Below are positions 1-5,755 of a DNA stretch of 5,821 bases, in pieces. The position numbers and the translations under genes are program-made. The stretch comes from Nitrosarchaeum sp. (lineage in GTDB: Archaea > Thermoproteota > Nitrososphaeria > Nitrososphaerales > Nitrosopumilaceae), in contig SICY01000061.1 in the NCBI GenBank assembly GCA_009697485.1, forward strand, positions 1-5,821, given 5' to 3'. The notes under the pieces were generated by a model. The model did no database searches. It saw nothing but the letters and a program-made list of their open reading frames with translations, and was not told the DNA's origin. Each line of letters opens with the position of its first letter. Within the stretch, counting starts at the first letter, position 1.

Positions 1-787
1 AATTTTAGTTGCAATATCGATTCCAATCTCTGCTTTTGCAGAGCCGATGATCGAATTGAGTACTTCTCAAACTGAAATACAATCTTTGGATTCTGTATTA
101 GTTATTGGCAAGATAACTGGTGTGTCTATTTTCAAACCCGTCACCATTACCCTTATTGCTCCTGATGGAGAAGTTATCTATGCACCAGAATTACCATTTG
201 ATGATGATGGTGTGTTCAAACGATTGATTCATCCCCCACTTCCAAGTTTCAAGGATGGTACATACACAGTAATTGCAAGTCATGAAGATACAGAAAAAAC
301 TGCACAAATACAATTCACAGTAATAGGTTCAACTATATCTCCAACAAAATCTCCAATTCAATCCCAAGATCCTGATATGATAGATGATAAACCAAGTGCT
401 ATCACTCTCTCTACTGAAACTACCTTTGGTGACAATAAAATTATTGTAACTGGAAGTACAATTAGTTCTACAACAGATATTACATTTACTGTAACTTCCC
501 CTAATGGCAATTTGATTTCGATTGCACAGGTCACACCAGGTACAGATGGTGAGTTTTCAACAGAGATCATATCTGGAGGACAACTGTGGAAAGAAGATGG
601 ATTTTATACTATTACTGCAAATCAGGGTCTCTCATCAGAGCATAAACAGTCAGTACAAGTTGAAATAAGCAACGGTGTAGTTGTTCCAGAATTTGGACCA
701 ATTGCAGTAATGATTTTAGTTGTGGCAATAATCTCTATAATTGCAGTCTCTTCAAAGTCACGACTCAGTATTATTCCAAGATACTAG
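1..787 (+). CDS. Exported PEFG-CTERM surface protein with two Ig-like repeats (5' partial)
   Basis: The frame is open from base 2, before the first ATG at 47. The 15 codons upstream of that ATG read as the end of a signal peptide: a hydrophobic run, then AFA followed by EP, a good signal peptidase site near base 40/41. The true start is therefore outside the window and the ATG at 47 is internal. Counting from that Met, residues 3-92 and 119-207 are two copies of one beta-sandwich module; both carry an apolar strand, a PDG or PNG turn, a DGxF strand and a final DGxYT strand. A Ser/Thr/Pro/Gln-rich linker (93-118) joins them. Residues 214-246 hold PEFGP, a hydrophobic helix and a basic tail, the thaumarchaeal PEFG-CTERM-like anchor, so the protein should be displayed outside the cell membrane. 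No catalytic motif is visible; a structural, adhesive or binding role is inference. It converges with the transporter gene, with only 13 bases between stops. Confidence 0.88.
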   Translation, partial: ILVAISIPISAFAEPMIELSTSQTEIQSLDSVLVIGKITGVSIFKPVTITLIAPDGEVIYAPELPFDDDGVFKRLIHPPLPSFKDGTYTVIASHEDTEKTAQIQFTVIGSTISPTKSPIQSQDPDMIDDKPSAITLSTETTFGDNKIIVTGSTISSTTDITFTVTSPNGNLISIAQVTPGTDGEFSTEIISGGQLWKEDGFYTITANQGLSSEHKQSVQVEISNGVVVPEFGPIAVMILVVAIISIIAVSSKSRLSIIPRY

Positions 788-800
788 AGATATTGTGATT

Positions 801-2072
801 TTAGACAATTCGATGAGACAATTTGTATTTCAAATAAATTCTAAACATTACTAGTGATGACAATATTATGCCTACTGCTATGGCAAATGCTGCTGAATAA
901 CTTACAGCATTTGAAACATAACCTGCAGTTAAAGCTCCTAAGAATATTCCTACACCTGTCATGAAACTATTCACACCAAGATATGTTCCTTCAAAACCTT
1001 TGGGGATTGCTTTGAAAATAATTATTGAGTTTGACACACTGAAAATAGAAAATGCTGAAACCATCAAACATGATGAAATCATTGCCATCACAAGTGAATT
1101 AACTCCTGTCATGCTGGGAATTAATGATGCAGCTATGATTATTCCTAGAACTCTAGGTAAATACGATATTTGTGTTGCACGTTCTTCTGTGAGCATTGAA
1201 ATCAGACGTGGAACAAAGAAAAATATTGTAAATAACACCAATGTTTGAATCATATACACTAAAAAAACTTCTGAATTTGTAAAATCAAATTTTTTTAGAA
1301 ATGGTATGAATGCTGTAAAATAAATATTGCTTCCAAAATAAAATAAGAAATTTGTAAGAAAAAGTATCCCTATCTCATGAGACATTTTTCTTTGGAAAAT
1401 TGATATAATTGGTTTAAAATCATGTGGATGAGGAACTTTAGTAAAGATAAACTGAAAATTTATCCTGGTGTGATCAAAAATATGTCTTACCCCATGTATT
1501 GAATGCACTATCGTGTGTCTTTCTATGCTGCTTTTACTGCCTACCCACATACTTAGAACTGTTGCAATTGCACTTATCATCGCGCAAAAGAGAAAGTATG
1601 GTCTAAGATCAAAAAATGTATCCCAAATAGAACCTACTAAAAATGCAGTTAAACTTCCTAAACTAGTTATGATTGAAATTTGTGTAAACAGTCTGCTCCA
1701 TTGATTGTTTGAGACTGATTCCATTACTAGAATTTGTGTTACTGGATTTTTTCCAATAATGAAAAATCCTGCAACTGATGAAATTATAAAAACTAAATTC
1801 AAATCAACAGTAAAAAATAATCCAATGCTACAAATTGTAATTGCTGAAAAACAAATAAACAATATTGCTCTCTTTACGTGGTATTTGTCAATAACTTTCC
1901 CCCAAAAAACTGCGCCAATTGCTGATAATGCATAATGAAGTCCTATCACAATACCGACATCTACTACATTACCGCCAAGAAAAAGAACATACAATGGTAT
2001 GACAATATGTAACCCTTCTGCTGTTATGCTGGCTGGTAAAACAAAAAACATCCACTTTCTGCTGGTTTTCAA
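801..2072 (-). CDS. Major facilitator superfamily (MFS) transporter, substrate unknown
   Basis: This 423-residue protein has about 12 hydrophobic helices in two six-helix halves, roughly residues 8-177 and 233-414, the usual MFS length. MFS motif A lies between helices 2 and 3 (residues 57-68, WGKVIDKYHVKR). Helix 11 has the glycine-rich face GVGIFLGALTAGY seen in many drug or metabolite exporters. It is an inner-membrane secondary carrier; the substrate cannot be read from sequence. The long central loop (178-232), expected in the cytoplasm, has seven histidines between residues 186 and 217, which is unusual. The start is TTG at 2072: an in-frame TAA lies upstream at 2103-2105, no ATG lies between, and a GAGGGTG Shine-Dalgarno-like stretch sits 10 bases before the TTG. 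The alternative ATG at 2051 would remove seven residues and lacks that signal. It is divergent from the helicase gene and convergent with the PEFG gene, so probably monocistronic. Confidence 0.9.
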   Translation of the reverse strand: MKTSRKWMFFVLPASITAEGLHIVIPLYVLFLGGNVVDVGIVIGLHYALSAIGAVFWGKVIDKYHVKRAILFICFSAITICSIGLFFTVDLNLVFIISSVAGFFIIGKNPVTQILVMESVSNNQWSRLFTQISIITSLGSLTAFLVGSIWDTFFDLRPYFLFCAMISAIATVLSMWVGSKSSIERHTIVHSIHGVRHIFDHTRINFQFIFTKVPHPHDFKPIISIFQRKMSHEIGILFLTNFLFYFGSNIYFTAFIPFLKKFDFTNSEVFLVYMIQTLVLFTIFFFVPRLISMLTEERATQISYLPRVLGIIIAASLIPSMTGVNSLVMAMISSCLMVSAFSIFSVSNSIIIFKAIPKGFEGTYLGVNSFMTGVGIFLGALTAGYVSNAVSYSAAFAIAVGIILSSLVMFRIYLKYKLSHRIV

Positions 2073-2082
2073 TCTGTTATCA

Positions 2083-2089
2083 CACCCTC
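2083..2089 (-). promoter_or_regulatory. Shine-Dalgarno-like site for the MFS gene
   Basis: On the minus strand this reads GAGGGTG, close to the archaeal AGGAGGTG consensus, and it ends 10 bases before the TTG at 2072. It is the main reason to prefer TTG over the ATG at 2051. Confidence 0.45.
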
Positions 2090-2106
2090 TTTGAATAATA
2101 CTTTAT

Positions 2107-2116
2107 CTTATATGAA
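2107..2116 (-). promoter_or_regulatory. TATA-box-like promoter element for the MFS gene
   Basis: On the minus strand this reads TTCATATAAG, a TATA-like element about 36 bases upstream of the TTG start. With the usual archaeal spacing of about 25 bases to the transcript start, the message would have a leader of roughly 10-15 bases, enough to include the GAGGGTG site. No BRE was clearly recognised. Confidence 0.35.
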
Positions 2117-2245
2117 ATCAATATTTTGATGTCTTGTCTTTACTTGAAAAAGATATTATGGTTGAAGATTTGACATAATCACAAAAAGAATTGATTTACT
2201 TTGCAATAATCTAAATTTTTTACAACATTACTCATCATTTTAGGC

Positions 2246-2277
2246 ATAGTTTTCGTTGATAAGAAACTAGAAACTAT
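2246..2277. repeat. Inverted repeat ATAGTTT/AAACTAT with a tandem GAAACTA repeat
   Basis: The arms ATAGTTT (2246-2252) and AAACTAT (2271-2277) are perfect 7-base complements around an 18-base loop. Within it GAAACTA occurs twice in tandem (2263-2269 and 2270-2276), so AGTTT at 2248-2252 can also pair with the nearer copy. The arrangement could be an operator or a weak RNA hairpin about 70 bases upstream of the helicase start. In such AT-rich DNA it may equally be chance. Confidence 0.3.
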
Positions 2278-2344
2278 ACAATTGTTAATACTTGACTACA
2301 CGAAAGCATAAAATCAATAAAATCTAACTTTATTTCAGAGATCT

Positions 2345-3850
2345 TTGGAATACATTGACAAAAAATACGTGCAAAAAAATTCAATTGAAAAAAGAGATTA
2401 TCAGGTAAATCTCGCAAATCAGGCAATGCAGGAAAACTGCATTGTGGTATTGCCAACTGGTCTAGGAAAGACTGCCATTGCACTACAAGTCATTGCAGAA
2501 TATCTGTCAAAAGGAATAGGTGGAATTTTATTTTTAGCTCCAACTAGAGTTTTAGTAAATCAGCATTATGAGTTTTTAAAACAAAATCTTACCATTGATG
2601 ATATTTCTTTGATAACAGGGGAGGATCCAATCCAGAAAAGAACAAAACTTTGGAATAGTAGCGTAATATGTGCAACTCCTGAAATTACAAAAAATGATTT
2701 AGATAGACAAATTGTTTCTCCAGAACAATTTAGTTTGGTGATATATGATGAAGTTCATAGAACTGTAGGTGATTATGCATACTCAGGAATTGCAGAGAGA
2801 TTTGCAAATTCTACTTTGAGAATTCTTGGAATGACTGCAACACTTCCAAGTGAAAAAGACAAAGCTACTGAACTTCTTACCAAACTACGAATTTCAAGTG
2901 TAGCTGAAAGAACAGAAGACAGTCCTGATGTAAAACCATACACACAAGAGACAAACACTGAATGGATCAGTGTAGAACTCCCACCTGAAATGAAAGCAAT
3001 TCAAACTTTACTAAAACTATCTTTAGATGAACGATATGATACTCTCAGAAAAAATGGCATTAAATTGGCAGAACAACAATCACTATCTGCTTTATTGCGA
3101 ATTAGACAGTTTGTATTAAATCAAAACAGACGGTCTGCAAAACCCCTATTTACTGCAATCAGAATTCATTATGCTTTGAGTATTTTGGAGGCTCACGGAA
3201 TAACATCTTTTTTGAAGTTCTGTGAGCGTGCAAAAATAAAAAAAGGTGTAGGGGTAAAAGAATTATTTGAAGTTGATCCTAATTTTACAAGAGCAATACA
3301 TCTTGCAAAAGATGCGCAATCAAAAGGGATAGAACACTCTAAAATTCTAAAACTTAAAGAAATTATAGAATCTGTTCCAGGAAAAGCTCTAATATTTACA
3401 AGCTATCGTGATTCTGTTGATGTAATTTTTAACAAGTTAACTGAAATGAAAATCTCTGCTGGAATACTAATTGGAAAGTCTGGAGAAACTGGATTAAAAC
3501 AAAAAAAACAAATCCAAACAGTACAGAACTTTCGTGATGGACTATTTAGAGTATTGATTGCGACACGTGTGGGAGAAGAGGGATTGGATATTTCTGAAGT
3601 AAACCAAGTTATTTTTTATGATAATGTTCCAAGCTCAGTTCGCTATATTCAAAGAAGAGGTAGAACTGGAAGAAAAGATGCCGGTAAATTAGTTGTGCTT
3701 ATTGCAAAAAATACAATAGATGAGACCTATTATTGGATTGGAAAAAGAAAGATGGCTGCTGCAAAATCAATGGGTGAAAAGATGACAAAAGTACTACAAA
3801 AAAATCAAGAAATAGAATCACAAAAAACAGGATTGGATGCATTTCTCTAA
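2345..3850 (+). CDS. Hef/FANCM-like superfamily 2 DNA helicase, no nuclease domain
   Basis: This 501-residue ATP-dependent helicase has all core motifs: RDYQ near 17-20, Walker A LPTGLGKT (36-43), APTRVL (65-70), DEVH (135-138), TAT (164-166), FTSYRDS (351-357), ATRVGEEGLDI (406-416) and QRRGRTGR (436-443). Between the two RecA-like domains lies a helical insert (about 210-340) like that of Hef, FANCM and MDA5, which in Hef grips branched DNA. Euryarchaeal Hef carries a C-terminal XPF-type nuclease plus HhH domain; here the protein stops soon after motif VI, so it is the helicase half alone. The likely role is remodelling of stalled forks or branched DNA. The last eight residues, KTGLDAFL, resemble a PCNA-binding PIP box. 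The start is TTG: the frame is closed by a TAA at 2318-2320, no ATG or GTG follows it, and the next Met (residue 28) would cut close to Walker A. It is monocistronic and convergent with the parvulin gene. Confidence 0.93.
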   Translation: MEYIDKKYVQKNSIEKRDYQVNLANQAMQENCIVVLPTGLGKTAIALQVIAEYLSKGIGGILFLAPTRVLVNQHYEFLKQNLTIDDISLITGEDPIQKRTKLWNSSVICATPEITKNDLDRQIVSPEQFSLVIYDEVHRTVGDYAYSGIAERFANSTLRILGMTATLPSEKDKATELLTKLRISSVAERTEDSPDVKPYTQETNTEWISVELPPEMKAIQTLLKLSLDERYDTLRKNGIKLAEQQSLSALLRIRQFVLNQNRRSAKPLFTAIRIHYALSILEAHGITSFLKFCERAKIKKGVGVKELFEVDPNFTRAIHLAKDAQSKGIEHSKILKLKEIIESVPGKALIFTSYRDSVDVIFNKLTEMKISAGILIGKSGETGLKQKKQIQTVQNFRDGLFRVLIATRVGEEGLDISEVNQVIFYDNVPSSVRYIQRRGRTGRKDAGKLVVLIAKNTIDETYYWIGKRKMAAAKSMGEKMTKVLQKNQEIESQKTGLDAFL

Positions 3851-3907
3851 TCCTGAAAAAATACATGTCTTTGATCAGATGCAAAAATCTAGATTGATTT
3901 TATTGTT
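3851..3907. terminator. Convergent intergenic spacer with T-tracts on both strands
   Basis: Two genes end towards each other here, 57 bases apart. On the plus strand a T-rich run (about 3894-3909) follows a 10-base palindrome AATCTAGATT (3886-3895). On the minus strand T-runs lie at 3883-3888 and 3856-3861. Archaeal transcription often ends at T-tracts without a strong stem, so this may terminate both transcripts. The evidence is composition only. Confidence 0.35.
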
Positions 3908-4186
3908 TTATCCAAATCTTTTGATTATGTGATATCCAAATTCTGATTTAATTGGTTCAGACATTTCTCCAATTTGTAATTTGAAAGCAGCCTCTTCAAA
4001 TGGTTTTACCATCATTCCTTTTGTAAAATACCCCAAATTTCCATCTTTTTTTGCACTACCTGTATCAATTGATAATTCTTTTGCTAACTTTCCAAATTTT
4101 TCTCCATTTTTAAGGCGTTCATAGATTACTATTGCTTCACTTTGTTTTTGTACCAGAATATGTGAGCATTTTACCTTATTTGACAT
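3908..4186 (-). CDS. Single-domain parvulin peptidyl-prolyl cis-trans isomerase (PpiC/Par10 type)
   Basis: This 92-residue protein is one parvulin domain, the whole gene product. It opens with KCSHILV (residues 6-12, catalytic-type His9), continues with LSIDTGSAKKDGNLGYF (38-54, Asp41 at the position that varies between Cys and Asp in parvulins), then PFEEAAFKL (62-70) and ends with SEFGYHIIKR (81-90, second conserved His86). It catalyses cis-trans isomerisation of X-Pro bonds as a folding helper. It closely resembles the characterised thaumarchaeal parvulins CsPinA of Cenarchaeum symbiosum and NmPin of Nitrosopumilus maritimus. It has no signal peptide or membrane segment, but is lysine-rich; NmPin is reported to attach to membranes through a basic patch, and the same could hold here. 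The start is ATG at 4186. The gene lies 44 bases after the response-regulator stop on the same strand, so it may be read through from that cluster or from its own A/T-rich promoter. Confidence 0.95.
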   Translation of the reverse strand: MSNKVKCSHILVQKQSEAIVIYERLKNGEKFGKLAKELSIDTGSAKKDGNLGYFTKGMMVKPFEEAAFKLQIGEMSEPIKSEFGYHIIKRFG

Positions 4187-4209
4187 CTATGTTTTAAAAT
4201 TATTTTCGT

Positions 4210-4219
4210 CTTTTTATTT
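4210..4219 (-). promoter_or_regulatory. Possible TATA element for the parvulin gene
   Basis: On the minus strand this reads AAATAAAAAG, centred about 28 bases before the ATG at 4186, the spacing expected for a leaderless transcript. The match is weak and the area is generally A-rich, so read-through from the upstream cluster is an equal possibility. Confidence 0.22.
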
Positions 4220-4230
4220 CTTTTTCTATT

Positions 4231-4589
4231 TTACTTGTTAATATTTTTGATTGTTTCAAAAATTGCTTCAATTTTAAAAGGCTTAATAATTATTGCTGTT
4301 GCGTTCAGTTTTTTTAATTCTTGGATTACACCAGTTCCGTCATCGGCTGTAACCATAATTACATTGGCTTTAGAATTTTCTTCTTTAATTTCTTTTAGTG
4401 CTTGAATTCCATTCATTATTGGCATCATTACATCTAAGAAAATAAAATCTGGTTTGTGTTCTTTGTATGTGGTACTGCTTCTTTTCCATTATGCCCAATT
4501 CCCACAACATTAAACCCACCAATCTCTAAAATATCTGAAATCACACTGGTTATGTCCTCATTATCATCAACAATAACTACTCGATTAGA
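4231..4589 (-). pseudogene. CheY-like response regulator receiver domain, frameshifted
   Basis: Two minus-strand frames together encode one full receiver domain of about 120 residues. The first (from 4589) reads SNRVVIVDDNED and on to GHNGKEAV, supplying the acidic pair (codons 4563-4568), then runs into TAG at 4434-4436. The second frame supplies TYKEHKPDFIFLDVMMP, with the phospho-acceptor Asp at 4432-4434, then MVTADD (switch Thr) and IIIKPF (conserved Lys), ending at 4231. The frames join naturally near 4471-4475 if one base is restored, giving GKEAV-TTYKEHKPD. No ATG, GTG or TTG starts the first frame after the TAA at 4590-4592, which is the stop of the preceding gene and in the same frame. 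The intact protein would be a single-domain phospho-relay partner of a histidine kinase, with no output domain. Either this is a real pseudogene or the sequence has an indel error. An internal start at 4428 would give only the C-terminal 65 residues, lacking the phospho-acceptor. Confidence 0.85.
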
Positions 4590-5006
4590 TTATGTCATGA
4601 TGTTTTCTATTTTTAATCCCCAACTTGTTTTATTGGTGGTAATAATTCTGAGAAACGGTGCTTCGTTTTCTTTCCATGGTTCGTTTCTGACCCATGCAAA
4701 TTTTTTTTCAAACATTTTGTATGTTTGTAGGAATTCTTGTCCTTTTTCCAAGATTTCAACTTTTCCTTGAATGCAAATGGCTTTGTGTTTTCCAGATTCA
4801 TAAACATCGATTGTTACACTAACTTTTGGATTTATTTTCACGTTTTTGAATGTCCTGGTTTGATAGTCGGTTGCAATCAAAATAATGTTGTTATGATAAA
4901 TAAATGACACTGGTTTTACATGTGGGATATCTGCATGTGATGTTGCAATTCTTGCTTCCTCTATAGATTGCAGAAACTCTTCCTCAACTTTGGTAAATCC
5001 TATCAA
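4590..5006 (-). CDS. PNPOx-like split-barrel flavin/F420-binding protein
   Basis: This 138-residue protein has the pyridoxamine-phosphate-oxidase-like split beta-barrel pattern. An N-terminal helix leads into ARIATSHADIPHVKPVSF (18-35), then NNIILIATDYQTRTFKNVK (39-57), NPKVSVTIDVYE (59-70), AICIQGKVEIL (76-86), and a closing strand FLRIITTNKTSWGL (118-131). The family binds FMN or F420 in a homodimer and includes reductases and cofactor-binding proteins. It is too divergent from true PdxH to assume vitamin B6 synthesis. Thaumarchaea make F420, so either cofactor is possible. The start is TTG at 5006, overlapping the TGA of the upstream gene as TTGA, which suggests translational coupling. Its stop TAA (4590-4592) is followed directly, in the same frame, by the response-regulator N-terminus. 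Confidence 0.85.
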   Translation of the reverse strand: MIGFTKVEEEFLQSIEEARIATSHADIPHVKPVSFIYHNNIILIATDYQTRTFKNVKINPKVSVTIDVYESGKHKAICIQGKVEILEKGQEFLQTYKMFEKKFAWVRNEPWKENEAPFLRIITTNKTSWGLKIENIMT

Positions 5007-5281
5007 CTAAAGATCCGTTCTCTAATTTCTGGAATATACTTGTATATGATATCTCTTACTTTCATTTGTTCTTCTGCAGTAGGCATTTCTTTTTGTGAGC
5101 TTAACAAGGCACCACTCATGCCCAACGCCATTCCCATTATCATTCCGTAGACAAACTCTTGTGGATTCTCAACTTTGAGTGTTTCTTGATTTTGTTTTAT
5201 ATCTTCTAGATAAGACGGAATTGTTAAAGCTGCCCCATTGATAGTTTGAGTAATTAGCATCTCTATTTGTTCTTCATTCAT
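5003..5281 (-). CDS. Small conserved-looking protein with a glycine-zipper segment, function unknown
   Basis: I do not recognise a named family for this 92-residue protein. The N-terminal half is acidic and helical in appearance. Residues 43-60, FVYGMIMGMALGMSGALL, form a Met/Gly-rich hydrophobic stretch with glycines at 46, 50, 54 and 57, giving the GxxxGxxxG spacing of tightly packed helices. It is long enough for one membrane helix but could instead be a buried helix or an oligomer interface. The C-terminus (about 71-92) is amphipathic and charged. There is no signal peptide. The ATG at 5281 is the natural start, with a TATA-like element about 26 bases upstream. It is the first gene of the minus-strand cluster and overlaps the PNPOx-like gene by four bases, so the two products are probably made together. 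Confidence 0.75.
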   Translation of the reverse strand: MNEEQIEMLITQTINGAALTIPSYLEDIKQNQETLKVENPQEFVYGMIMGMALGMSGALLSSQKEMPTAEEQMKVRDIIYKYIPEIRERIFS

Positions 5282-5301
5282 AATTTGACACTAGAATTAT
5301 T

Positions 5302-5313
5302 GTTAATAAATTT
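5302..5313 (-). promoter_or_regulatory. TATA-box-like promoter of the minus-strand cluster
   Basis: On the minus strand this reads AAATTTATTAAC, centred about 26 bases upstream of the ATG at 5281. That is the spacing expected when transcription starts at or next to the start codon, so the message would be leaderless. No Shine-Dalgarno site is seen, in agreement. Confidence 0.45.
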
Positions 5314-5323
5314 GCACCTAAGA

Positions 5324-5334
5324 TATTTAATTAA
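5324..5334 (+). promoter_or_regulatory. TATA-box-like promoter of the DUF2203 gene
   Basis: TATTTAATTAA is centred about 24 bases upstream of the ATG at 5353, again fitting a leaderless transcript. It includes the palindrome TTAATTAA. Together with the opposing element at 5302-5313 it makes a compact divergent promoter of 71 bases (5282-5352). Confidence 0.45.
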
Positions 5335-5352
5335 GGAAACAATGGTTACTAC

Positions 5353-5754
5353 ATGTTTTCATATTTTACCAAAAATGAGGCAAATCATGCTTTGCCTGAC
5401 GTAATCAAAAAATTTGAATTTACCCTGGCAAAACAGAACGAGGTTTCCAAAATAGAACAAGAACTGCAGATGGGCCTTAGTGCTGCAAATACATTTAAAG
5501 AATCTGTTTTACTCAAACAAAAACTTAATTCGGCAATAATCAAGTTTTATGAAGCAATCGAGATACTTGAAAATACCGGTGTTGTTGTTAAAGGCATTGA
5601 ACAAGGACTACTTGATTTTCCATCAAAGAGATTTGATGAAGAAGTCTGGCTTTGTTGGAAATACGGTGAAACTGAAATCAAATTCTGGCATGAAAAAGAT
5701 TCAGGTTTTATGGGAAGAAAACCAATCGAAGTAAGCGATGAATCATTAATTTGA
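5353..5754 (+). CDS. DUF2203 family protein
   Basis: This 133-residue protein matches the DUF2203 pattern over its full length. It starts with FSYFTKNEANHALPDV (2-17), has a long helical middle (about 18-75) suggesting a coiled or helical-hairpin dimer, then GIEQGLLDFPSKR (81-93), VWLCWKYGE (98-106) and FWHEKDSGFMGRKPI (111-125). The family is found in many bacteria and archaea and has no established biochemical function. The conserved Trp, Cys, His, Glu and Asp at the C-terminal end could form a ligand or metal site; that is inference. There is no signal peptide or membrane helix, so it should be cytoplasmic. ATG at 5353 is chosen because it fits the TATA spacing and begins exactly where family similarity begins; the ATG at 5342 is out of frame. 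The gene is divergent from the minus-strand cluster. Confidence 0.9.
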   Translation: MFSYFTKNEANHALPDVIKKFEFTLAKQNEVSKIEQELQMGLSAANTFKESVLLKQKLNSAIIKFYEAIEILENTGVVVKGIEQGLLDFPSKRFDEEVWLCWKYGETEIKFWHEKDSGFMGRKPIEVSDESLI

Positions 5755-5755
5755 C

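Larger units (their letters stand above)
2073..2344. other. Divergent intergenic region between the MFS and helicase genes
   Basis: This AT-rich stretch of 272 bases has no convincing gene; the only small frames are a few codons long. It must hold promoters for both flanking genes. The MFS side shows a TATA-like element (2107-2116). On the helicase side only generic A/T-rich candidates are visible around 2305-2325, about 25-35 bases before the TTG start. A short repeat/hairpin occupies 2246-2277. No tRNA or recognisable riboswitch fold was seen. Confidence 0.5.

Noticed and set aside
961..1248. Plus-strand open frame of 95 codons opposite the MFS gene
   Set aside because: It is antisense to a well-supported transporter with intact helices and motif A; its translation shows no domain and there is no start signal.
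2160..2180. Short frame ATG GTT GAA GAT TTG ACA TAA in the divergent intergenic region
   Set aside because: Only six codons with no ribosome site; not distinguishable from chance.
4231..4428. A genuine 65-residue protein starting at ATG 4428
   Set aside because: It would begin just after the phospho-acceptor Asp and lack the first half of the receiver fold. The missing half is present immediately upstream in another frame, so this is a fragment of a broken gene.
4456..4770. Plus-strand open frame of 104 codons
   Set aside because: It is the antisense shadow of the PNPOx-like and response-regulator genes, whose products have clear family motifs.
4613..4807. Second minus-strand frame of 64 codons inside the PNPOx-like gene
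   Set aside because: It is an out-of-frame, lysine-rich shadow of the split-barrel protein, which is intact in its own frame.
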